From Castanea sativa (lineage: Eukaryota > Streptophyta > Magnoliopsida > Fagales > Fagaceae), in NCBI RefSeq assembly GCF_040712315.1, contig NC_134015.1:25173614-25237613 (forward strand): DNA of 64,000 nucleotides, written 5' to 3'. Position 1 is the stretch's first letter, and every line of letters starts with the position of its first letter. This document shows, piece by piece, positions 24,328 to 36,140 of this stretch. The position numbers and the translations under genes are program-made. Below the pieces are notes generated by a model that was given only the letters and a program-made list of their open reading frames with translations, made no database searches and had not been told where the DNA came from.

Positions 24328-27300
24328 ATGGAAGCAGAGACTGGACCACAACCAAATGCTGTGTAACAACAACAAATCTAGGCCCTCTTGGCAAATGTGG
24401 AAGAGCTGACTCGCCAAAATGAAGAGCTACGAAAGATGATGGAGTCTCAAAACGCAGATCAACGGCGAATAGGTGAAAACCAAAATGAAAAAGAATCAAA
24501 TTCTCAAGCCAATAGACGAGACTGAACTTCAGGAGAAGATTTCACTAGGACGAAGAATGAGCTCCGCAACATGAGGAAGGAGGTGGATGAACTAAAAAGT
24601 GCTTTGAAGGACAAAGGCAGAGAGAATCTAGATGGGATGATTCGAAGGACGGACTCACCCTTCACTTCTGAAGTACTAAATCGTCCCCTCCCACCAAAAT
24701 TCCGTCTCGCATAGTTGGAGTCATATGACGGTTCCAAAGATCTCTTGGATCACATTGAATCATTCAAGACGCTAATACTATTGCAGATGGCCCAAAATAA
24801 AGTAATGTGTAGGGCATTCCCAACAACATTGAAGGGAGCAACCAGAGTATGGTTTAGAAAGATACCCTCAGGAACCATTGCAGACTTTGAACAACTCAAC
24901 AAGGGTTTTGTTTGTCATTTCATTAGAGGACAAAGGCACAAAAAGCCAACTGGCCATCTTCTCAACATTCAGCAAGTAAAAGGAGAATCACTAAGGCAGT
25001 ACGTCACTCAGTTCCATAAGGAACTGCTCCACGTAGACGAAGCTAAAGATCAAGTCATCCTAACAACGTTCCATGCAGGGTTGCTACCAAGAGATTTCAT
25101 CTTCTCAATTACTAAAAGTCCACCAAAAACAGTAGTGGAGTTGCTCCGTAAAGCCCAGAAGTACATGAATGCAAAAGATGCAGTGCTTGCAAAGGAGATG
25201 AAGGGGAAAAGGAAGAGAGACGAAGGAATAAACATCAATCGGGATAAGAAGAAGGAGACACGCTGTGGTGGACAAAACATAGGGAAATAGAAGGAGCTTC
25301 CAGATAGGAAACCCAACTTCACCCCTCTAATAATGTCAATTGAGCAGGTCCTTATGCAGATAAGAGATGATCCTTCCCTGCAATGGCCGAAGAAAATTAG
25401 CACTCCAGCAGATAGAAGAGATAAGAGCAAGTACTGTAGATTCCACTAGGACCACGGGCATTGTACTGATGAGTGTGGGCACTTGAAAGACCAGGTGGAA
25501 ACTTTAATTCGGCAAGGGAAGTTGCAGAAATATGTTAGAAAGACGGAGCCATACAGGTACCAATGGAAGGACAACAAGGACAGAACTCCGGAGATAGGGG
25601 ATACTAAACCCCCTACAGGAGAAATAAAGATGATCTTGGGAGGAAAAACAACAGGCGGAACGTTAGAATCCTTGAAAAAGGCACAGGGAAGGGAGATAAA
25701 CAGCGTCCATTCACGGCTCCCTCCAATGAAGATGCCAAGGAATGACGAAACCGATATTATTTTCTCAGAGAGAGATGGTCGTGGCATCAAGCAACCCCAT
25801 GACGATCCACTTGTAATTATGCTCAGAGTAGAAGAATTCAACATACATCGGGTACTCATTGACAATGGAAGCTCAGCAAATATTATCTACTTGCCCGCAT
25901 TTCAGCAAACAAAGTTGGATAAGAAGAAGATCAGGCCATTCACCTCGCCTCTGGTAAGCTTTACGACAGATAGGATCGTCCCTAGAGGCATCATCACTCT
26001 AACTGTGATTGCAGGAACTTATCCAGCATATGTCACCAAGGAAATTGATTTCCTTATAGTTGATTGTCCTTCAACATACAACATCATCTTGGGAAGACCT
26101 GCACTCAACAGACTAAGAGCAGTAACATCAACATATTACTTGAAAGTAAAGTTTCCAATAACCCATGGGATAGGAGAAATCAAAGGAGACCAGGTTTTGG
26201 CAAGAGAGTGCTATCAAGCTGCCTTAGCATTTGGAGAGAATCACACATGGGTGATCAACGAACTAGAGCCCATTCCTGAACCGTCAAAAACACCACAAGA
26301 AGTGGATCCTAGGAGACTCAGAATGTGTTTGGATCCAGCGTCCAGCGTCCACGTCCACGTCCAGCCTTCAGTTTTTTTTTTTTTTCCTTCCCAGCCGCAG
26401 TTGTTGACCAAGTCTTCCGTAAACAGTGCATTCGTGCACTGTTCACGGACCCACAAATTTTACTTTTCAGCCACTTTTTCATTAAAAATGGGTCCCGCGG
26501 TACTATTCACACATTTTAAAATTATTTTGCTACAGTGTTTTCAGTTTTCAGTTTTCAATTTTCAGCAATAAGTTCTATTCAAACAGACTCTCAATGAAGA
26601 TATTAAAGATCGGAATGGCATTTCCAACCCCTGAGAAAGAGAAACTGATCTCCTTCTTAAGGGCAAGTCAAGATTTTTTCACTTGGAAACACAAAGATAT
26701 GCTTAGGATTGATAGGAAGATCATACAGCATTGTCTTAATGTCAACCCAGAATACAAACCTGTAAAGCAGAAGTTGAGAGTGTTTGCACCAAAACATAAC
26801 AAAGTTGTAATTGAAGAAGTAGAGAAACTACTAGAATGATTTCATCAGGGAAGTCTTCTATCTAGATTGGCTTGCAAATGTGGTTATGGTGAAGAAGAGT
26901 AATGACAAGTGGAGAATGTGTGTCGACTTCACAGAATTGAATAAGGCTTGCCCAAAGGATAACTTCCCCTTGCCAAGGATTGATCAACTGGTACACTCGA
27001 CTGCTAGACACAAGCTCTTGAGTTTCATGGACGCATTTTCTAGATATAACCAAATTCTCATGGACAAAGACGATCAAGATAAGACCTCATTCATTACTAG
27101 CCAAGGGTTCTACTGCTACAAAGTTATGCCATTTGGACTAAAGAATGCAAGATCACCTACCAAAGGTTGATGAACTGTATGTTCTCTCATCAGATTGGAA
27201 GGAATGTGGAGGTGTACGTAGACGATATGTTGGTAAAAAGCAAGGATGAAGCCAACCACTTGGATGATCTCAAAGAAACCTTTAGCACACTACATAAGTA

Positions 27301-29749
27301 CAATATGAAATTAAACCCTATAAAGTGTGTTTTTGCTGTTGCTTCAGGAAAATTCTTAGGATGCATGGTGTCCCAACGAGGTATAGAGGCAGATCCAAAC
27401 AAAGTAAAAGCAATAATCGAGGTCAAATCACCAAAGATAGTGAATGAGGTGCAAAGCCTGACAGGAAAGGTTACAACCCTAAACAGGTTCGTCTCTAAGG
27501 CAACGGACAAGTGCATGCCATTCTTCAAGGTATTGAAAAAAGCTTTTCAGTGGACTAACGAATGCGAAGAAGCCCTTGCCAAGTTAAAGGAGTACCTGAC
27601 AAAGCCACCTTTGCTAAGCCCCTTGGTGATGGGAGAGAAGTTGTACCTCTACTTGGTAGTATCCAATACTATGGTAAGTTCAGCACTGATCAGAGAAGAA
27701 GGGAACGTGCAGAAGCTTGTCTATTACACCAGCCAGGCATTTCAGGGTGCAGAGGTGAGTTACCCAAGGATGGAAAAGATAGCTTTCGTGTCGCTGGTCG
27801 CCTCTAGAAAGCTCTGTCCTTATTTCCAAGCACACCCCATTGTTGTCATGACAGATCAACCCAAAAGAAAGACGATGAACAAGATGGATGCAACAGGACG
27901 ACTCATCCAATGGGCAATTAAGTTGGTCCAATTTGACATTGAATATTGGCCCCGAGCAGCAATCAAAGCCCGGGTGCTGGCAAACTTCATTGCAAAGTTC
28001 ACTTACCCCTATAAGGAAGAAGAACCTCCTATGGAAACATGGACGGTCCAAACGGATGGGTCTATAACAAGGAAAGTAGGAGGAGCAGGAGTAGTGCTCA
28101 TATCTCCAGAAAAAGAAACATTGAAGTATGGTGTTAGATTACAGTTCCCAGCAACAAATAATGAGGCAGAATACAAAACATTGCTAACAAGGCTAAGCCT
28201 AGCAAAAGCTCTAGGAGCAAAGAATCTTATCGTCCAAGCTTATTCTCAACTAATAATTGGACAAATGAAGGGAGATTATGAAGCCAAAGAAGAAAGGATG
28301 CAGAATTACTTGAAGATCGTCCAACAACTCTCACAAGACTTTGAAAGCCTAGATTTTGTGCAAATCCCAAGAACCAAAAACACAGAAGCTGATTTCCTAG
28401 CAAGATTGGCCTCCTCAGATGACTACAATGCAACCTCTGAACCGTGTGGAGAGATAAGAGGGCAGCCAAGCATAGAAGGTGGGTAAGTTCTGAAGATAAA
28501 AGAACAAGACGAGTGGATGACTCCCATCATTCGTTATTTGAAAGAAGGATGGCTCCCTAAAGATAAGATGGAAGCAAGGAAGATACATATCAGAGCAGCT
28601 TGCTTCGTCATTGTTGATGACGTGCTCTACAGACGAGGATATTCACTCCCATATCTAAGATGCGTTGGTTTTGAAGAAGCAGATTATGTACTCTGTGAAA
28701 TACACGAAGGAATCTGTGGAAATCATGCTGGGGTAAGATCCCTAGCAGGAAAGGCGCTCAGAGCAGGGTATTACTAGCCAACCCTACAGAAAGATGCTTA
28801 CAACATTTTTAGAGCATGTGACAAGTGTTAATGCTTCGCAAATGTCTAGACGAGACCAGGAGAGGCGATGACACCCATATCCTCACCATGGCCCTTCGCC
28901 CAATGGGGAATTGATATCATGGGTCCCTTCCCTCTAGTGAAGAAGCAACTTAGGTTTCTGATCGTCGCAATTGACTATTTCACAAAATAGGTAGAAGTAG
29001 AGCTAGTGACGACAATAACAAAGGCTAAAGTCACAAGTTTTGTATGGAAAAACATAATATGCAAGTTTGGAGTCTCACATGTCATAATATCAAACAATGG
29101 AAAGCAATTTGACAACCCTAAGTTTTGAAAATTTTGCAAATACTTAGGAGTCAAGAATCACTACTATTTTCCAAGACACCCTCAAGCCAACAGCCAGACA
29201 GAAGTGACGAATAGAAGCTTGCTCAAAATTATCAAAACTAGGCTTGAGGGGGCAAAGGGGGCATGGCCTAAAGAGCTACAAAACGTCATTTGGGCATATA
29301 GGACGACCACAAGAGTCCCAACAGGAGAAACACCATTCAGACTAACATTTGGCATTGAGGCTGTCATACTAGTGGAAGTAGGATTGACAAGCTTCCCAGT
29401 CAAAACATATGAAGACCAGAAGAATGAGCAAGAGCTTAATAGCAGTCTAAACCTAATTGATGAAGTCAAAGAAGAAGCTATGAAGCAAATGGCCAGACAC
29501 AAAGAAGCAATGGCCAGATAGTACAACAGAAAGGTTAGAGTAAGAAGGTTCAACGCAGGAGACCTCGTCCTTAGGAAGGTGTAGCAAGCAACAAAGGACC
29601 CATCTCAAGGAAAACTAGGACCAGCTTGGGAAGGCCCCTATGAAGTAATCCGTCATTCCAGAGAAGGCTCCTACTACTTGAAGGCTCTAGACGGCCAAGA
29701 ATTTCCTCGACTATGGAACATAGAACACTTGAAGAAATACTACCAGTAA
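24328..29749 (+). pseudogene. Element 1 gag-pol polyprotein, disrupted
   Basis: Start ATG 24328 (MEAETGPQPNAV, then TAG). The gag core at 24715-25290 has ESYDGSKDLLDHIESF and GATRVWFRKIPSGTI. A CRFH-DHGH-EC knuckle-like block with TAG in it lies at 25433-25475. Protease carries IDNGSSANI near 25858. RT (26880-27400) has VMPFGLKNA and YVDDMLVKS but a frameshift at 27165. The first RNase H follows to about 27990. The second, archaeal-type RNase H (28040-28420) has QTDGS and NNEAEY but AYSQ where SDSQ is expected, so a catalytic Asp is lost. Integrase (28500-29749) has H-H-C-C remnants, IDIMGP, SNNG in place of SDNG (second catalytic Asp to Asn) and the Glu block, with several TAG stops. A 270-bp MITE sits between protease and RT. 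Confidence 0.92.
26321..26590. mobile_element. Tourist-like MITE copy C, nested in element 1 pol
   Basis: Ends GAATGTGTTTGGAT and, reverse-complemented, GAGTCTGTTTGAAT, flanked by TCA (26318-26320 and 26591-26593). Removing 26321-26593 rejoins GGAGACTCA to ATGAAGATATT and restores a continuous pol reading, so the boundaries are well fixed. The interior matches copy A (21251-21472) in reverse orientation. Confidence 0.9.
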
Positions 29750-30960
29750 GGAACGCTTTACATTTTCAAGTTGCTTAATCTTCATGTTAACATGTATTAT
29801 GACAACCATTACTTTCGTCATTCATAAGATCAATAATACATGAAAGCATTATCCATGCGTATTTATCAGTGATTATCCACGACTTGTCAATACATACTTA
29901 ACAATGATTATCCATGAACTATCATTATCAATACGTGTGCAACGCTTAGGAGTCGTCCTTGGGAGATGTCTCAAGGATCTCCGTGATTAAAGTTTCAAAT
30001 CAAAAGCTATTTGCACATAACCAACGGCATCATAGCCATTGAAGTTGCTCATGCACAACTACCAAAGTCGACTAAATCAGAGTTGTTTAAACACAACCAA
30101 CATAATCGTCATTCAAGACAACAAAATTGGTTAACCTAAAAGATGCTCTAATACCACGACCCTAAGTCACGAGTAGAGTGCAACATCGTCGTTCAAACAT
30201 GACTTAATAGAAAGTTGTTCAAACACAACTAAAAATACTAAGTTGTTCAAACACAACTAAAAATACTAAGTTGTTCAAACACAACTAAAAATACTAAGTT
30301 GTTTAAACACAACTAACATTGTCATCTAAACATGACTCAATAAAAAGTTGTTTAAACACAGCTAAAAATATTAAGTTGTTCAAACACAACAAACATCGTC
30401 ATTTAAACATGACTCAATAAAAAGCTGTTCAAACACAGCTAAAAATATTAAGTTGTTCAAACACAGCTAAAATACTAAGTTGTTCAAACACAATTAGCAT
30501 CGTCATTCAAACATGACTCAACCAAAAGGTATTCAAACACAGCTAAAAATACTAAGTTGTTCAAACATAACTAACATCGTCATTCAAGCATTACCTAATA
30601 CAAAACTGGTCAATCACGGTTAAAATATACTTTGTTGTTCAAACACAACTAAGATCTTTAGTCAAATATGACTCAATAGAAAGTCATTCCACCACAACCG
30701 GATGCAATGAGCTGTTCATATACAAGCTACGTATGAAAAAGCTGCTAAAATACAAGCTAAACATAAGAGTTGTCTCAACATAACTAACCTCGTCATAGAG
30801 AGTTGTCTAAACATAAAAGAGTTGCTTACTACAGCTAAAATCAGGAAATCCATAAAACTATCTATCATCATCAAAGGAATTATGTAGTCGCCCAAAACAA
30901 CGGACCCAAAGGAATTGTTTAGTTGCCCAAAATAACGTGCCCAAAAGAGAAATATTGTTC
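29750..30960 (+). other. Element 1 region downstream of integrase
   Basis: Non-coding, C/A-rich, and packed with variants of GTTGTTCAAACACAACTAAAA. It lies between the integrase stop and the antisense gene. Confidence 0.7.
30040..30830 (+). repeat. Degenerate tandem repeat in the element 1 3' region
   Basis: A 28-bp unit AAGTTGTTCAAACACAACTA plus AAAATACT is repeated almost exactly from 30211 to 30318, and diverged copies extend both ways, interleaved with CATCGTCATTCAAACATGAC. Each unit contains the short inverted repeat GTTGT...ACAAC. Tandem repeats in the 3' untranslated part are known in Tat-lineage elements and can seed satellites. Confidence 0.85.
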
Positions 30961-31007
30961 TTGCCTTGCAAGGAAATAAAAAAAAGAAAGTAGAAAAAAT
31001 AAAAAGA

Positions 31008-33057
31008 TTACTGATCTTCAGGAACAGGATTTGCAGGGGTTACAACAGTGGCCTCCTTTACTCCTTCAGTAACGTCTATGGCTTCCTCTATCACATTCTC
31101 TGCCGTAGCCTCAGAAGGGCAATTAGACATAAGCTCTTTTTCAGCATCCTCAACAGCCAAGCCAAAGAGATCCAAGCTAGGGTAATGCTTTGCGATCCAC
31201 TTCACAAGAAGATCAAAGCCCTCCACATAGTATTTGCATAGTTCATCAGAGTACTCTTTAGAGTCCTTAAAATCCTGTACTGCCGTGGCCCCAGCATTCT
31301 ATAGCTTCAGCTCCAGGTCACCAATTTGCTTGTCCTTCAGCTTGCAGAAGTCCTTCTCCACTTGTAGGCTTTTCTCCAGGGTTGCCACACGCTCCTTGTC
31401 GTTCTCAGCTTCGGCAACAAGGATGGCAACCTTATTCTTGAATGTCTCATTTTCAGCAGATAAAGACTTAATCAAAGGCTCAGACGTAGCCACCTTCTTT
31501 TCCAAGTCCAAGAACTTCCCAGAGACAAGCAAAGACTCCCCCAAAGCCTGCAAAGAACCTCTTTTAGCTGAAATAAAGCAAAGGAAATGAAGAAGCAAAG
31601 ATGGCCTACAATGTTTACCTGCACAAGCTTTTGAATGTGAGATGACATCACCTCATTGGATGACTTCGCCATCAGAGGACTTAGATCGTCCACAGAAAGT
31701 GCCTTGTAGGCCTTTAACGCCACTGCATCTGCATCGTCCCAGAAGGTAGGGTGCTTAGCAAGAGGAGGCGCTTTCATGGGATCTTTCTTAACCACACCAC
31801 CAGCTTTCTTCTTGGACAAAAGGCCATTGACGATTCCGCCCTTGGCCTTCTTCTCTTGAACTTCGGCCAAATTTTGCTTGCTAAACCTAGTCGTCATTCT
31901 TGAAAGGATGAATAAAAGGTTAAAAAATAAAAATAAAAAATAAAAAAAGATAGATGAGAAGAAGACAAAAGGAAAAGGAGCACTTACTCTTTTTCACAAC
32001 TTCCAAGTCTTTCTAAACCTTAATAGACAGTTCCGAACCCAAGAAATGAAGAAATAAAGATTGAGGAGAGACAAGCTCGTCAAAATCCTTGATGGTCTCC
32101 AAATATTCACTTACTTTTTCCACACGTAGCTGGGCAACTGCAAAAAAAAGAATACGAGTAAGTTACCTATCACTGTTACTCCTAGAAAAAGGAAAAAACA
32201 GGTGAAAGACAAGGAAGACGCACCAGACACAGGAACTCCCCAACTACGAAAAAGGGCTTCGTCCAAGTCCTCACCAAGGACAAACTCCCAACCATTTCTA
32301 GAGATAAAAAAAAGAAATTTGGCTTCCAGTTTCAAAGAGACAAGGGGTAATTAAGGATTAACCTAAAAGCCCTATCTCATGCCTTAAACTCATAATAGTC
32401 GGGGTCCTTAGACTTCCTTAGACGATTAAAATGGAGGAATTCGTCCCTCCTAATGACATCGCCCTCATTGGCAGACATCCATACCACTATACAAGAAACA
32501 AGGATTCGCCTAGAGTTAGGCACCAACTGCGCCGGAGCAAGATACAAATAGGAAAAAAGTTCCCTAACAAAGGGATGAACAGGGAAACGAAGGCCGCTGG
32601 TAAAATCAGCCTCATAGAAACAAACCTCATCAGCATATTAGTGACAAGCTCTTTCTTCGTCACTTAGGATCCTAATTTTTATTGAATCAGGGAACTACAA
32701 TTTGTCCCTACTCCATTTCTCATCCTTCTTAGAGAGAGAACACGAGATGTTCTAGGCCTTATAAGCGGTAGAAACAAAAGTGGCTTCCAAGACCACACGA
32801 TCATCAGACGAGGATAACCCCGTCTCCAGGTCACTTGACCTTACCTTGGACATCCTCAACAATCTAGCTACCTTAGCAGAATGGGAAACTAAAGAAAATA
32901 AGGAAGAAAGAACAGAAGTATATAGACAGTCCTTTCCTACGAAAGAACTGATCCCTTCAAGACATTTCCCCTTTACAAACTCAAGTAAACTACCTAAATG
33001 AGCAAAAAAGAAGGCTAGGGAAGGACAATCTGCTCTAACAACAAAATAATCTTCCAT
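31008..33057 (-). pseudogene. Antisense gene of element 1 (putative plant transposon protein)
   Basis: Opposite to gag-pol. From ATG 33057 the minus strand gives MEDYFVVRADCPSLAF. An alignable domain follows at 32640-32240, with SGLRFPVHPFVRELF, LAPAQLVPNS, RRDEFLHFNRL and FFISRNGWEFVLGEDLDEA. This part is homologous to 36407-36898 of element 2. A later exon starts MTTRFSKQNLAEVQ (31897) and ends HIQKLVQ at donor CAG|GTAAAC; acceptor TTTGCAG then gives ALGESLLVSGKFLDL in frame. The C-terminal part is a coiled coil rich in E, K and L, ending PVPEDQ at 31008. Stops include one TAG for CAG (about 31300). The family resembles the plant-transposon protein domain of Tat elements; its function is unknown. 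Confidence 0.75.
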
Positions 33058-33345
33058 GGAAGAATCAGAAAAGAAGAAGACGCACTAAGGACTTACCAGG
33101 AAATGCAGAACAAAGAAAGGAAGCTCGTAGAAACAAACCCTAGAACGGAGAACTGAATAAGGAAAAACACAGAAGAAAGGAAAGAGGAGGGAAAAATGCA
33201 AATCAAGTGACCAAAACTCATGTGGGAAAACCGAGATATGTTCGCACGTCGAACACATCCTAGGCGTACATGTGGCTCTCAACCACCCAGACATCAAAAC
33301 TTCATAAATGCGCAGCACATGGAATACAAAGCGTCAAATAAACTT

Positions 33346-33379
33346 GTTCTTATCTCGTCTAAAAGACGAGATAACGAAC
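33346..33379. other. Perfect-type hairpin beside the polypurine tract of element 1
   Basis: GTTCTTATCTCGTCT, a short A loop, then AGACGAGATAACGAAC. The arms pair over 15 bases with one bulge, and the hairpin ends one base before AAGGGGGCAGC, the polypurine tract that precedes the 3' LTR at 33391. Confidence 0.85.
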
Positions 33380-33390
33380 AAGGGGGCAGC

Positions 33391-33865
33391 TGATGAACTA
33401 GAAATTTATGGTCGTCATTAAACAAAGGTCTTCATTCACCCAGAGAAGACGTTACGCATTTATTATGATCATTGATGACAAAACATAACTGATAGAGCAA
33501 CGATCACAGAATGAGCTGTGGCCTCCAGACAAAGATTCTGTAACGCACTAGCTGTTGAGCATAAATGTAGCACATCATTACCCATTAATGAGGCATACAA
33601 CTATAAAAGAGAAGATAATAGAAACCTAAGGTACACCCAATTGCACACAAATACTCTACGAAAATCACTCTCCAGTCTGTTTCTCTCTAAAATCCTTCTC
33701 CCTTACTGACTTAAGCATCGGAGGCGGTTTGGCTGACGCCACACCGGCGTGTTACTCTTCCACCTAGTTCATTTTGCAGGTTTTTCATCTATAGAGACGA
33801 CCCCATTCACAGCATCGTCCATCCGCTACGATGAAGAGCTCAATTGTTGATTTTTTGCATCATCA
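33391..33865 (+). repeat. 3' LTR of element 1
   Basis: 475 bp, TGATGAACTAG ... GCATCATCA, preceded by the polypurine tract AAGGGGGCAGC (33380-33390). Confidence 0.95.
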
Positions 33866-33870
33866 GGTTC

Positions 33871-35087
33871 TTTGATGGGTGTAAGATTATCAAACACATT
33901 GTGACTTTGTCAACACCACTAGATCTGTGGGTTTCAATACACATATATGGAAAAGATTTGGATGTGGCTTTTTTGGGTTGTTCGTGGTGTTTACACTTTA
34001 CATGGAAGGTGTGTTGTGTTTGGTTATTAGGTTAATTGTGCTGAACCTTAACAAGGTTGTTGAATCTAAAGACTTCCATTTCAGATTTGTAGATTTTTTG
34101 TTTGTATAAGCTTCCTCATTCCAAATCTTTAGATTGGAATCCTTAACGTGATTGTTGAATCTATTGAAACACGGGACTAAATGAATTTAGATGTGTTTAG
34201 TTATGGGGAGAGTGTTGGAAAGATTAGAAGAAAAAAGAAAATATAAAGAAAATGCTTTTCTTTTTCTTTTTTTGATAGGGAAAGTGAAAGTTTTTGGTTA
34301 AAGAAAAAGAAGAATATTTTTAAATGTTGACCTTTTTTAGGTTGTTGGCATTTTTACATGTCAAATAAAATTTTTTATTATTATTTGAATTGCCACGTAA
34401 GCTTCAAGTATGCTAATTATGCACACCGTGTGCTATATAGGCATTTTCCCTTAGCCCTCGTTTGGGAGAAGAGAATGGAATGAAATGAAGAGAATTTTTT
34501 AATATTCTTCCCTTCCTTTGTTGGGAGTTTTAATAAAGAGAATAGAAAGTTCATTCCTTTGTTTGGAAGTTTAAGTAGGAGGGAATGAAATGGGTAGAAG
34601 GGAACACTCGTTCCTCTCTATTCTCTCAAATTTTCATTCCCCCGAAATTCGGAGGAATGGGAGAAAATAGAATTAGAGTTACGCTCTGTTTGTTTTAGTA
34701 TTAATGTTTTCTGAAAAATTGATTATTTTCCAAAAGCATTTTCTAGAAAACTATCACATTTTCCGGTGTTTGGTAATGACATTGAAAATGAGATTGAGAG
34801 CATTTTCTAGTGTTTGATATGCTCAAATTTTTATAAAATTTAAAATATGTATAACATGTGTTTTGTGTAAACTCAACTAATGTAATCAATATAAATAGTT
34901 AAAAAAAACTAAGTATGAATTTGGTTTTCAAATAAAATTTTGACAACAAAGACAATTAAAATTAGTTCTCCAATTTTCTTAATCTCTACCACTCATCTTG
35001 CTCATATATTAAGGATGGTAAAATACATACATACACACATATATATCAACCATACTTCTCATAATTAAAAATAACCATAAAATCTGA
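33871..35087. other. End of duplication copy 1 and junction to element 2
   Basis: 33871-34672 matches 49519-51290 of copy 2 apart from insertions there. From about 34673 (ACGCTCTGTTTG) to 35087 the sequence differs. It has MITE-like phrases such as TTTTCCGGTGTTTGGTAATG and GCATTTTCTAG, but no ends I can define. Confidence 0.55.
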
Positions 35088-35718
35088 TGATGCATAGAAA
35101 ATCAGTAGGTTGAATGCTTCGGGCTTCAATGAGCATAAGGTTATCTGCAATGCCTGAAAAGAAAGAAATACAAGATCAAAGGTGACTGTGGTGAACTGGC
35201 CAAAAACCCTCCGATGCTTAAGTTAGTTTTCTCTTTAAAACTCAAGAATACCAACTTTAGGAGTGGTGGAAACTTACCTTCATTTGGTATGAATGAGTCC
35301 TTTTATAGTGAGCTTTGGAGTGGTTACTTGTTTAGTAACTTCCTCCACATGGATGGAAGTTAGAAGGTTCAGACTTAACTTCCTCAACTGCTATAAAAGT
35401 TAGAAGACTCAAACTTATCTTTTACAACTGCTATTAGAAGTTAAGAACTTAGTGGAAAATTAGAGCGATGAGTGAGGATTTTTCTCATAACTTGTAATAG
35501 TAGAACGTGGTCCGGATTATAAGCTTTTGGATATAAACTTATTATGAAAATTTATAAGTGTTGAGGGGTCGTCCATCAGATGCTTTCCTAATGGACGACC
35601 TTCATGCCCATGGATGACCTCCTGACGGTGGACGACCTTCTTATGCTGGGTTAACATTTTTAGCCCTGGACGACACTATGGACGAACTAGAGATAGTCCA
35701 ATTTTTAGTTCACCATCA
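35088..35718 (-). repeat. 3' LTR of element 2
   Basis: 631 bp. Followed on the plus strand by ATTGCCCCCTTT, which on the element's strand is the polypurine tract AAAGGGGGCAAT (35720-35731). Confidence 0.93.
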
Positions 35719-35972
35719 ATTGCCCCCTTTGTCCAAGGGTCGTCCAGAACACTGTAGTATAATTGTTAGTTTCTGACACGCGTTAACATTTTAATGGTCA
35801 ATAGTTGCACCATGTGTCGTCTTTACTCTGGTTGAATTTTATTGTTCTAGATTGTGCTGCGTGTCATAATCTCATTGGTTGACTTATCGCATCTATTCAT
35901 CTTTTTGAGAAAAATGCCACATGTCAGCTTCTGGTTGGTCTGCGTCGCTTCGTCGACCCCACCTCTGGGCCC

Positions 35973-35980
35973 TATAAATA
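35973..35980 (+). promoter_or_regulatory. TATA box of the antisense gene in element 2
   Basis: TATAAATA in the context GGGCCCTATAAATATGTGC, 161 bases upstream of the ATG at 36141, with a pyrimidine-rich stretch after it (CTTTCTCTCTCTTAGCC) as expected around a plant start site. It lies outside the LTR and points away from it, so it would drive transcription opposite to gag-pol. Confidence 0.65.
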
Positions 35981-36140
35981 TGTGCTTTCTCTCTCTTAGC
36001 CTTCATTGTTCTGATAATTTCTTTTCTACCATCTCGTCCAAGAGCCTCGTCTAGTCCTCGTCTTGTCCTCGTCTTCTAGTCTCGTCAGGTACTTCCTTCC
36101 CTTCATCCTTAGGTTTTTGTCTTTGTTCATTCTTCCAATT

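Larger units (their letters stand above)
23778..33865 (+). mobile_element. Ty3/gypsy LTR retrotransposon, Tat-like, with antisense gene (element 1)
   Basis: Two 475-bp LTRs (TGATGAAC ... GCATCATCA) are flanked by a perfect 5-bp target duplication GGTTC (23773-23777 and 33866-33870). The uninterrupted site is readable at about 49513 in the duplicated copy. Order is gag, protease, RT, RNase H, a second (archaeal-type) RNase H, integrase, then a 3' region with a tandem repeat and an opposite-strand gene. The double RNase H and the long 3' region are marks of the Tat lineage. My hand count gives about 36 LTR differences (7-8 percent), mostly transitions. All coding is broken. Confidence 0.95.
20212..34672. 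repeat. Segmental duplication, copy 1 (TMK 5' end and upstream region)
   Basis: From AAACAACAACCACATTGCC in TMK codons about 26-32 up to the GGAGGAATGGGA motif near 34660, this region aligns in the same order and orientation with 45671-51290. The long interruption 23778-33870 is a retrotransposon present only here. Between insertions the copies look about 90 percent identical by eye, with many small indels. Confidence 0.9.

Noticed and set aside
25050..25865. Minus-strand frames of 126 and 139 codons
   Set aside because: Opposite strand of the gag and protease coding of element 1, with no homology to the antisense gene.
30211..30700. CRISPR-like spaced repeat
   Set aside because: Plant retrotransposon 3' region; spacers are repeats themselves and units are contiguous.
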